64,000 bases of DNA from Bacteroidota bacterium (lineage in GTDB: Bacteria > Bacteroidota > Bacteroidia > NS11-12g > UBA955). The notes below the pieces were generated by a model. The model saw only the letters and a list, made by a program, of their open reading frames with translations, was not told the DNA's origin and did not search any database. The DNA lies in contig JAIYAW010000001.1 in the NCBI GenBank assembly GCA_027488835.1, positions 300,254 through 364,253 of the forward strand, written 5' to 3'. A program made the position numbers and the translations under genes. This document shows, piece by piece, positions 45,476 through 53,658 of the stretch; position 1 is the first letter of the stretch; each line of letters opens with the position of its first letter.

Positions 45476-46666
45476 ATGATAGAATCAACTGAATTAAAGA
45501 AAAATATTGAAGACCAAAATTCTAATTTTGATTATGAATCAGATAGAATTTGGTTGTCATCACCTCATATGAGTGGTGAGGAGCAAAAGTATATTCAGGA
45601 GGCATTTAAAACAAATTGGATAGCCCCTTTAGGTGCCAATGTTGATGGATTTGAGCAAGATTTATGCGATTTCACTGGTGCTAAATATGCAGCGGCGTTG
45701 TCATCGGGAACAGCTGCTATTCATCTTGCTTTGAAATTATGTAATGTTGGAATTGATGATTATGTGATTTGCCAAAGCTTTACTTTTGTAGCTACTGCAA
45801 ATGCAATTGTTTATGAAAAGGCAATTCCGATTTTTGTTGATTCAGAAACGGAAACCTGGGGAATGGATCCAAAATTATTAGAAAAAGCAATCTTACACTG
45901 TATTTCTTTAGAAAAAAAGCCAAAGGCAATTATACCCGTTCACTTATATGGGATGCCCGTAAAAATGGAAGAAATCATGGAAATTGCCCGAAAATATAAT
46001 ATTCCGGTAATTGAAGATGCTGCAGAAGCGTTGGGTTCGACTATTCATGGCAAACAATGCGGCACTTTTGGTGATTATGGTATAGTTAGTTTTAATGGAA
46101 ATAAAATTATTACCACATCGGGTGGAGGAATGCTGCTGTCGAATGATAAAGTTGCAATAGAGAAGGCAAGGTTTTTAGCTACCCAATCTAGAGACGATGC
46201 ACCATATTACGCGCATTCTGAATTAGGTTATAATTATAGGTTGAGTAATGTTTTGGCTGGAATTGGAAGAGGTCAAATGGAGGTTATTTCAGATAGGGTT
46301 AACCAACGCAGATCAAATTTTGATTTTTATCAAAGTGAATTAAAAAACATTCCGGGAATTTCATTTTTACCTGAGCAGGATTTTTGCGAAAGTAACCGTT
46401 GGTTAACAATTATATTGGTTGATCCAGAACTAACAGGCGGAGTAACTTCTGAGGACATTCGGTTGACGTTGTTGACGGAAAGCATAGAATCTAGACCATT
46501 GTGGAAGCCAATGCACATGCAAACTTTATATGATAAGAATCCATATTTTGGGCATGGGGTTGCAATGAAATTATTTAAAACAGGTCTGTGTTTGCCAAGT
46601 GGAAGTAATTTAACAACTGAGGAGTTACAAAGGGTTGTTGCTGCCGTAAAAAGGTGTTTTAATTAA
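45476..46666 (+). CDS. PglE-like sugar-nucleotide aminotransferase (DegT family)
   Basis: 396 residues. RIWLSSPHMSGEEQKYI and NWIAPLGANVDGFE are typical of the PglE/LegC-type group that aminates C4 of UDP-4-keto-6-deoxy-GlcNAc. Schiff-base Lys210 is in SFNGNKIITTSGGG. With the PglC- and PglD-like genes upstream it completes a bacillosamine-type pathway except for the 4,6-dehydratase, which is not in the window. It has its own promoter. Confidence 0.88.
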   Translation: MIESTELKKNIEDQNSNFDYESDRIWLSSPHMSGEEQKYIQEAFKTNWIAPLGANVDGFEQDLCDFTGAKYAAALSSGTAAIHLALKLCNVGIDDYVICQSFTFVATANAIVYEKAIPIFVDSETETWGMDPKLLEKAILHCISLEKKPKAIIPVHLYGMPVKMEEIMEIARKYNIPVIEDAAEALGSTIHGKQCGTFGDYGIVSFNGNKIITTSGGGMLLSNDKVAIEKARFLATQSRDDAPYYAHSELGYNYRLSNVLAGIGRGQMEVISDRVNQRRSNFDFYQSELKNIPGISFLPEQDFCESNRWLTIILVDPELTGGVTSEDIRLTLLTESIESRPLWKPMHMQTLYDKNPYFGHGVAMKLFKTGLCLPSGSNLTTEELQRVVAAVKRCFN

Positions 46667-46775
46667 GAAGATTCATACGTTATTGTTTTGAATTTTATAT
46701 TCACCAAATAATAAACAAAAACTCAAGTTTATTTAATTTCCCTTTTGCCGTTGATATTAAATTTAAAATTATTCA

Positions 46776-48203
46776 TTGGCCGAAAATAAATCAGTCATTA
46801 TCATAGGCGCAGGTCCTGCAGGGTTAACTGCAGCCTATGAATTAACTAAAAAAGGAAATAAAGTTACCGTAATTGAATCAACTGATTCTGTTGGTGGTAT
46901 GGCGAAAAGTTTTGAGCTTTTTGGCCAAATTGTTGATTGTGGTCCACACAGATTTTTTTCTAGTGACAAAGTTGTAAATGATCTTTTTCATGAAATTATA
47001 GAAGATGATTATACTTTGGTAAATAGATTAACAAGAATTTATTACAAGAATAAGTTTTTTGATTATCCCTTGAAGTTAGGTAACGTATTAAAAAATCTAA
47101 CTCCGCTTGAAATTATACAAATTTTATGGAGTTATGCTTTTCAGCGGGTATTTGCAAAAAAAAATCTAGATACTTTTGAAGATTGGGTAACAGATAAATT
47201 TGGCAAGAAGTTGTTTCAAATGTTTTTCAAAACCTATTCTGAAAAACTATGGGGAATCAGATGCGATCAAATTGATTCTGACTGGGCGGCACAGAGAATC
47301 AAGAAATTATCTTTGTATGAAGCTGTAAAAACTGCAATATTTGGAAACAAAGGAAATAAGCATAAAACTCTGATAGATCAATTTGCCTATCCAAATCATG
47401 GTACCGGAGAAGTATACGAGAAAATGGCGAGATCCATTGTTGAAAAAGGTGGTGAGATATTTTTCAATAAGAAAATTAAAAATATCGAGGTAGTGGATAA
47501 ATCTGTTCAATCAATCACAGATGAAAATGGCATTGTTTATCATGCCGATATCGTCATTTCAACGATGCCTCTGACCTCATTGCTTCAAGGTATGTCGGTT
47601 ATAGATCAGGGAATTTTAGATTTATCTAAAAAGTTATATTTCAGAAATACAACTTTGGTTTATTTGGAAGTTGATAGCAATAAATTGTTCCCAGATAACT
47701 GGATTTATGTGCATTCACCAGAGGTAAAACATGGAAGAATTACCAACTTTAGAAATTGGTGTCCAACTATAAACAAAGAAAAAGATACAACTATTTTATG
47801 TATGGAATTCTGGAGTTTTGACCATGAAGAGCTTTGGCGCTATTCAGACGAGCAATTGGCAGAATTGGCAGCAAATGAAATTAAAACATTAAATTTAATT
47901 CAACCTTCTACTAAGATTTTAAATACTTCGGTGATGAGAATTCCAAAATGTTATCCTGTATATGAAACTGGATATATGGAAAACTTACAACCTGTAATTG
48001 ATTATTTGAAGGGCTTTAAAAATTTATATCCGATTGGTCGATATGGTTCTTTTAAATACAACAATCAAGATCACTCAATTTTAATGGGTATTTTGATTGC
48101 GCGTCAAATAGAATCTGGACGTGATCAGAATTTATGGAGCATTAATACTGATTCTGATTACCAAGAACAAACAGAAATAAATTTAACAGGTTATAACATA
48201 TAA
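46776..48203 (+). CDS. FAD-dependent oxidoreductase, UDP-galactopyranose-mutase/amine-oxidase-like
   Basis: 475 residues, TTG start. N-terminal dinucleotide motif IIIGAGPAGLTAAYEL, then GGMAKSFELFGQIVDCGPHRFF, which recalls UDP-galactopyranose mutase and protoporphyrinogen-oxidase-like proteins. C-terminal YPIGRYGSFKYNNQDHSILMG closes the FAD site. Homologues are common in glycan loci and their reaction is mostly unknown. Last gene of the locus, before a strong terminator; 109 bases upstream carry no exact promoter box. Confidence 0.75.
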   Translation: MAENKSVIIIGAGPAGLTAAYELTKKGNKVTVIESTDSVGGMAKSFELFGQIVDCGPHRFFSSDKVVNDLFHEIIEDDYTLVNRLTRIYYKNKFFDYPLKLGNVLKNLTPLEIIQILWSYAFQRVFAKKNLDTFEDWVTDKFGKKLFQMFFKTYSEKLWGIRCDQIDSDWAAQRIKKLSLYEAVKTAIFGNKGNKHKTLIDQFAYPNHGTGEVYEKMARSIVEKGGEIFFNKKIKNIEVVDKSVQSITDENGIVYHADIVISTMPLTSLLQGMSVIDQGILDLSKKLYFRNTTLVYLEVDSNKLFPDNWIYVHSPEVKHGRITNFRNWCPTINKEKDTTILCMEFWSFDHEELWRYSDEQLAELAANEIKTLNLIQPSTKILNTSVMRIPKCYPVYETGYMENLQPVIDYLKGFKNLYPIGRYGSFKYNNQDHSILMGILIARQIESGRDQNLWSINTDSDYQEQTEINLTGYNI

Positions 48204-48224
48204 CAAAAATCGTAGCCTCTGCAG

Positions 48225-48253
48225 AAAAAGCCCTTGAATTTCGAGGGCTTTTT
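48225..48253 (+). terminator. terminator closing the polysaccharide locus
   Basis: AAAAAGCCCTTGA and TCGAGGGCTTTTT pair around ATT with one G-T wobble, ending in a T-run. It lies 21 bases after the stop of the oxidoreductase. Confidence 0.9.
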
Positions 48254-48318
48254 GCATTTATGGTGAAAAATCATTTTCATTGCTATTCCCTGTAAATAAT
48301 CTTAAATTCGCATAACAA

Positions 48319-48819
48319 ATGCAAATTTCTATTATCGCTGCAATAGGTTCGAATAATGAATTGGGTGCAAACAACCAATTGCTTTGGCATTTGCCAATTG
48401 ATTTCAAATGGTTTATTGAAAAAACAAAAGGCAAACCGGTAATAATGGGACGCAAGACCATGGAAAGTTTGGGCAGGCCGTTAAAGAACCGTTTGAATAT
48501 TGTTTTAAGCAGGCAGTTAAATGAGGTAGCTGATGGATTTGTATTGGTTAAATCATGGGAAGAGGCTTTTGAGGTTGCAAAACAGTCTGAAAACAATGAA
48601 ATTATGATTATTGGAGGTGCACAGATTTATGATCAAGCATTGGTATTTGCCGATAAAATCTATCTTACTCATGTTGATGGGTCTTTTGAAGCGGCAGACA
48701 CTTTTTTTCCTACGGTCGATTATCAAAAATATACTTGTAGTTTTGCGGAAGATCACATTAAAGATGAACAACATCAATTTGATTATTCCTTTAAAATTTA
48801 TGAACGAAATTTGAATTGA
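48319..48819 (+). CDS. folA: dihydrofolate reductase
   Basis: 166 residues. Reduces dihydrofolate to tetrahydrofolate with NADPH. Seen: IAAIGSNNELGANNQLLWHLPIDFKWF (substrate and Met20-like loop), VIMGRKTMESLG and IIGGAQIYDQAL. Usual length. Its TGA overlaps the TTG start of the next gene, so folA and the barrel gene are co-transcribed. Confidence 0.95.
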   Translation: MQISIIAAIGSNNELGANNQLLWHLPIDFKWFIEKTKGKPVIMGRKTMESLGRPLKNRLNIVLSRQLNEVADGFVLVKSWEEAFEVAKQSENNEIMIIGGAQIYDQALVFADKIYLTHVDGSFEAADTFFPTVDYQKYTCSFAEDHIKDEQHQFDYSFKIYERNLN

Positions 48820-50204
48820 GAATATTTCTAACTTTTGTTTTTTTTGCTTTATTTGATATTCCTTTGATCAAGGGAAATAACGAATTTCAAAATATCAAAA
48901 GAGATAATGATTCAATTAGTGCGGTAATAATTAAAGGACTTGTTAGAACCAAAGAAAGAACTATTTTTCGGGAAATCAATTTCGAATTTGGTAAGAAATT
49001 AAAAAGTAATGATTCCCTATTGGAAATTTGGGAATTGCGTATCAGCAGTTTAAGTTTATTCAATGAAGTTATTTGTAAACAAAATCATGATACTTTGTTT
49101 ATTTCGGTAGTTGAGGAATTTTATTATTGGTTATTTCCCCAAGGAGGTTTTGCAGATAGAAATTTTTATAACTGGGCAAAAACGAAAAAAATTAGTAGGT
49201 TATATTTTGGAGGTGACTTTGCTTTTTTAAATTTATTTGGATTAAATCATACCCTTACATTGACATTGGTAGGTGGCTATAATCAAATATATGGTTTGAG
49301 TTATGAATTACCCAGTTCAAGATATAGCAACGGATGGGGAGGGAAGTTTAAAACATCTTATGGACAAAGTCATGAAATATGGGTATCAACTGAGAATAAT
49401 CGGATTAAGTTATATGATTTGGAATCGGATTATGCACAGCGGATTTCAAATTTGGATATTAGTACATTTAGAAAAATTAATTACCAAAATAGTTTGGAAC
49501 TTGGTTATTTTCTTAATTATTATGAAATAAGTAAAACTGCAAGTTTTCTAAACCCAACTTTCTTTGTTTTTGGGAATAAACAGTTATCACAAAGTGGATA
49601 TTTGAATTTAATCCACGATAGTCGTAACCAAAGACATTATCCTACAAAAGGAAACGAAATGAAATTAAATTTTTCTATAACGAATCAAGGTTATGAAAAA
49701 TTTAATTGGGTTAAATCAATCGCGTTTCGTTGGAGAAATTTCCTAAATATTGACAAGAATCATCACTTTGCAACATTGCTTTATTTGCAATATAAATTTG
49801 GAAATTTGACTTATTTGAATGCAAGGCAATTGGGATATAATAATGACTTTGTTAGAGGGTTTGAATCTTATGTTTTAGATGGAAGAGGGGCTTATATGGC
49901 GAAGATTGCATTTAGAAAGGCATTGTTTTTAGGTAAGGTTGATTTGCGAAAAATTGGAATAACAGAAAATTATAGTAAAATGCCTTTAAGTTTGTGGTGG
50001 AGTGTTTTTTCGGATATGGGTAAAATTATAGAGCCTTATTCAATTTCATTGGCTGTGAACAATAATTTAAATTATCAAATGCTAAGAAGTATTGGAATGA
50101 GTATTGATGTCTTGTCTTATTATGATATATTGACTAGATTTGACCTGTCTAAAAACAACTTGGGGAGTTGGACATTTAATATTTCTTTAAGGCATGCCAT
50201 ATAA
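48816..50204 (+). CDS. BamA/TamA-like outer membrane protein with one POTRA-like domain
   Basis: 462 residues, TTG start, signal-like N-terminus (to about IKGNNEF). One POTRA-type domain (about 35-110, IIKGLVRTKERTIFREI) and a beta-barrel of the surface-antigen D15 type, with RGFESYVLDGRG as the conserved barrel-loop motif. Much shorter than BamA (about 800 residues, five POTRA), so a TamA/TpsB-like exporter role is possible; substrate unknown. Confidence 0.75.
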   Translation: MRIFLTFVFFALFDIPLIKGNNEFQNIKRDNDSISAVIIKGLVRTKERTIFREINFEFGKKLKSNDSLLEIWELRISSLSLFNEVICKQNHDTLFISVVEEFYYWLFPQGGFADRNFYNWAKTKKISRLYFGGDFAFLNLFGLNHTLTLTLVGGYNQIYGLSYELPSSRYSNGWGGKFKTSYGQSHEIWVSTENNRIKLYDLESDYAQRISNLDISTFRKINYQNSLELGYFLNYYEISKTASFLNPTFFVFGNKQLSQSGYLNLIHDSRNQRHYPTKGNEMKLNFSITNQGYEKFNWVKSIAFRWRNFLNIDKNHHFATLLYLQYKFGNLTYLNARQLGYNNDFVRGFESYVLDGRGAYMAKIAFRKALFLGKVDLRKIGITENYSKMPLSLWWSVFSDMGKIIEPYSISLAVNNNLNYQMLRSIGMSIDVLSYYDILTRFDLSKNNLGSWTFNISLRHAI

Positions 50205-50207
50205 ATT

Positions 50208-51092
50208 ATGAGAATAGGAGTTTATGCTAAATCGGTAAGAGACCCTAAGCACAGGGATGCTTTGGCAAGTTTAATTTTATACCTCCATAATAGGGGATAT
50301 CAAATCTATTGCCCACCTTCATTGGAAGATTTTATTTATATGCAGGTTTCAACAACTATTGTCCCTCATATTTTTGATTATTTTGACAAAGATAATGTTG
50401 GATTGGATGTTTTGATTAGCGTAGGTGGTGATGGCACAATTTTAGATACATTGCAATTAGTTCGAGACAGCAGAATTCCCGTACTTTCTATAAATACCGG
50501 AAGATTGGGTTTTTTAGCGGGTATTGCAACAGATGAATTAGAATTTGCGATTGATGAATTAGAAAAGGGAAATTACATACTTGAACCTAGATCTTTACTT
50601 AACCTTGAGTCGAATCAAAAAATATTTGATTTCAATTATGGGTTGAATGATTTTGTAATTCACAAAAAAGAAACCTCAAGTATGATTGTTGTTCATGCCT
50701 ATTTGAATGGTGAATTTCTGAATAGTTACTGGAGTGACGGACTTATTGTTTCTACTCCGACTGGGTCAACGGGTTATTCTTTAAGTTGTGGGGGACCAAT
50801 TATTTTCCCCAAGAGTGATAGCTTTGTTATTACTCCAATTGCGCCTCATAATTTAAATGTGAGACCAGTTGTTGTAAGTGATGATGTAGTAATATCGTTT
50901 GAAATTGAAGGTAGAGCAAGTAGCTATCTTGCTAGTTTAGATTCTCGAAGCCAAAGTATTACTGAAGAAGTAAACATGGCAGTAAAAAAAGCCGATTTTC
51001 CGCTCATTTTAATGCGTTTGTCAAATGTCAATTTTATGGATACTTTGAGAAGTAAATTAAATTGGGGCTACGACAAGCGAACAGAGGTTTAA
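50208..51092 (+). CDS. nadK: NAD kinase
   Basis: 294 residues. Phosphorylates NAD to NADP. The GGDGTILDTL motif (with the catalytic Asp), NTGRLGFLAG, and the glycine-rich STPTGSTGYSLSCGGP motif are all present. Usual length. Four bases after the upstream stop, so probably part of the folA transcript. Confidence 0.96.
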   Translation: MRIGVYAKSVRDPKHRDALASLILYLHNRGYQIYCPPSLEDFIYMQVSTTIVPHIFDYFDKDNVGLDVLISVGGDGTILDTLQLVRDSRIPVLSINTGRLGFLAGIATDELEFAIDELEKGNYILEPRSLLNLESNQKIFDFNYGLNDFVIHKKETSSMIVVHAYLNGEFLNSYWSDGLIVSTPTGSTGYSLSCGGPIIFPKSDSFVITPIAPHNLNVRPVVVSDDVVISFEIEGRASSYLASLDSRSQSITEEVNMAVKKADFPLILMRLSNVNFMDTLRSKLNWGYDKRTEV

Positions 51093-51175
51093 AAATCTAT
51101 CAAAAAACACTAAGGAGATTTTCCTTTTTGAATGATTTTTCATATTCGAGGTAATGTGTTAATTTTACACTTGCT

Positions 51176-53656
51176 ATGAATAAGTTCAAATTTATTTTTT
51201 GTTGTATCATTTTCGTTCACTGTAAAAGTCTTTTTTCTCAACAATTCGGGCAAGATTTTTTTAAACCAGTACAGTTAAATGCTGTAAAAACTACAGTTTG
51301 GCTTACTGATTTTGTTGTTGATGCGCAATTGATTCAGTGTGTTTCTATTATTGATGAATTTGGTTACAAAGTAAATTGGGACGGCAAATCAGATTCATGC
51401 GTAATTACTGTTAATCCAAATCTTGCATTATCAATGAATGGATTAAATATAGAACTCAAAAATTCACATCAAATTCTTACTGTTCCACTTAAAAAAAGCA
51501 ACAAAAAATTGAGGCAATTTGTATTTAAAGATGCAAATCACAATTATTCCAAGATTCAAATAAAGGGAACTTTTAATAATTGGAATCCTAATTCTTTAAA
51601 TCTAGTTTATAATAATGGACTTTGGTTAGGTGAGGTATATGTTACAGAAGGAAGCCATCAGTATGTTTTAGTTTTAAATGGAAGTAAAGAAATCCGTGAT
51701 CCAAACAATAAAGATAGCGTGAGTAATGGAATGGGTAGTTATAATTCCCGTTTTATCTATAAAGAAAGGGAAATTGAATTAAAAACAGCAGTTCACTCAA
51801 ACATTGATGAGAATTTTATCAAAGTGGTTTTAGAAACGAATTTACTATCAGGCATTTCAAAGGAGTTTTATCTTAAACACAAAAACAAGTATAATATTAT
51901 TGCATTATTAGACAATAGAATATTGAAAGCTTCAATATTGAGTAAATACACAAAAAATGATTTGATTGAAACCAGCATGGTAGAAGTTATTATACCAACC
52001 AAATCAAAATTGAGTAGAAGTTATTTAAGATGTTGGGTTTCTAGTATTGAAGGTGTAAGTAATGATATTTTGGTGCCAGTAGTAGGAAATGAAATATTGG
52101 GGGACATTGACAAGTATAAAGATAGAACAGACCCGCGTACCATGGTAATTTACAATCCCATGATTGATAGGTTCAAAGATGGCAATAAATTAAATAACAA
52201 ACCATTAAATAGACCTGATGTAAATAAAAAGTTAGATTTTCAAGGTGGTGATATTGTTGGGATAAAGCAAAAGATTGAAAGTGGTTATTTTAAAAATTTA
52301 TCCATCAATACCATTTGGATATCTCCAATTATTAAAAATCCTGCGGGACCTTATGGTCAATGGGATAATCCAAAAACAAAATTCAGCGGTTACCATGGTT
52401 ATTGGCCAATTTCTAGTACGCAAACAGATGAAAGGTTTTGTACAAAGAAAGAATTAGAAGACATGATTGAGGTGGCGCATAAAAATGGAATAAATGTATT
52501 GTTTGATTACGTTGCACATCATATTCATGAAGAGCATCCATTATACAAACAACATCCTGATTGGTATTCTTCGCTGTATCTTCCTGATGGCTCAAAAAAC
52601 ACAGAAAGGTGGGATGAATATAGACTCACAACTTGGTTCGATGATTTTATGCCTACATTCAATTTTTTCAAACCTGAAGTGGTAGATGCAATGACAGACA
52701 GCGCTGTTTGGTGGTTCCAGAATTATAATGTTGATGGATTTAGACATGACGCAACAAAGCATATTCCAGATATTTTTTGGAGGACATTAACGAAAAAATT
52801 AAAAGCCAAGGTTATTATCCCTCAAAATAGAAGTTTGTATCAAATTGGAGAAACGTATGGTAGTCCCGAATTAATTGGATCATACTTGGGTTCCGGACTT
52901 TTGGATGCTCAATTTGATTTTAACTTATACGATGCAGCTGTTTCGGCATTCAAGGATACGAAAGGGGGTTGTTCGAACTTGGCTCAAGTATTAAACGACA
53001 GCAAAAAGACATATGGTTCTCACCATTCCATGGGGAATATTACAGGGAATCAGGATAGACCCAGATTTATTTCGTTGGCTGATGGAAGTTTAAAGGAAGG
53101 AGAAAATGTGAAACAGGCAGGTTGGGATAGAAATATTTTGGCGAATGTAATTGGTTACAATCGACTTCAGAATTTGTTTGCATTTATGATAGCGGCTCCC
53201 GGAGTTCCGGTAATTTATTACGGAGATGAAATAGGAATGCCTGGCGCCAATGATCCAGATAGCCGAAGGATGATGAGATTCAAAGACGATGGTGACAGTC
53301 TTACTTTACAAGAATTAAACAATAAATTGACGGTAGCGCATTTGCTTAAATTTCGTTCTGAATCAATGCCGCTGTTATATGGAGATTGCAAAGTAGCTGC
53401 ACCATCAGAAAATCAATTGATTATAGAAAGAAATTATTTCGGTAAGAAAGTAATATTTCTATTTAATACCTCAACCTCTGATACTGAATTTGATTTAACA
53501 AATTTCTTTGATGATAATCGAAAATTGGATGGGGTAGATTTAAGTGATAATAGTCTTTATCCTTTGAAATTAAACATCTATAAAACCAATGGGAACTTAG
53601 TAACCAAAAAGCTATTGGTAAAAAGTGAAGATTTTGTAATTCTGAACCAGAACTAA
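51176..53656 (+). CDS. secreted GH13 alpha-amylase-family enzyme with CBM48-like domain
   Basis: 826 residues with a signal peptide (to about SLFSQ). A beta-sandwich glycogen-binding-like domain (about 112-195, GTFNNWNPNSL) precedes the (beta/alpha)8 domain (about 320-720). Catalytic residues: nucleophile Asp525 (GFRHDATKH), acid/base Glu559 (QIGETYG), third acid Asp627 (GNQDRP). Region I reads DYVAHH instead of the more common DxVxNH. A C-terminal beta domain follows. It is likely to cleave alpha-1,4-glucans or maltodextrins outside the cytoplasm; exact specificity is unknown. Confidence 0.88.
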   Translation: MNKFKFIFCCIIFVHCKSLFSQQFGQDFFKPVQLNAVKTTVWLTDFVVDAQLIQCVSIIDEFGYKVNWDGKSDSCVITVNPNLALSMNGLNIELKNSHQILTVPLKKSNKKLRQFVFKDANHNYSKIQIKGTFNNWNPNSLNLVYNNGLWLGEVYVTEGSHQYVLVLNGSKEIRDPNNKDSVSNGMGSYNSRFIYKEREIELKTAVHSNIDENFIKVVLETNLLSGISKEFYLKHKNKYNIIALLDNRILKASILSKYTKNDLIETSMVEVIIPTKSKLSRSYLRCWVSSIEGVSNDILVPVVGNEILGDIDKYKDRTDPRTMVIYNPMIDRFKDGNKLNNKPLNRPDVNKKLDFQGGDIVGIKQKIESGYFKNLSINTIWISPIIKNPAGPYGQWDNPKTKFSGYHGYWPISSTQTDERFCTKKELEDMIEVAHKNGINVLFDYVAHHIHEEHPLYKQHPDWYSSLYLPDGSKNTERWDEYRLTTWFDDFMPTFNFFKPEVVDAMTDSAVWWFQNYNVDGFRHDATKHIPDIFWRTLTKKLKAKVIIPQNRSLYQIGETYGSPELIGSYLGSGLLDAQFDFNLYDAAVSAFKDTKGGCSNLAQVLNDSKKTYGSHHSMGNITGNQDRPRFISLADGSLKEGENVKQAGWDRNILANVIGYNRLQNLFAFMIAAPGVPVIYYGDEIGMPGANDPDSRRMMRFKDDGDSLTLQELNNKLTVAHLLKFRSESMPLLYGDCKVAAPSENQLIIERNYFGKKVIFLFNTSTSDTEFDLTNFFDDNRKLDGVDLSDNSLYPLKLNIYKTNGNLVTKKLLVKSEDFVILNQN

Positions 53657-53658
53657 AG

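Noticed and set aside
20989-48203. Mobile element or phage boundary around the glycan locus
   Set aside because: No transposase, integrase, tRNA end or flanking direct repeat was seen; the locus is bounded by ordinary housekeeping genes and a terminator.
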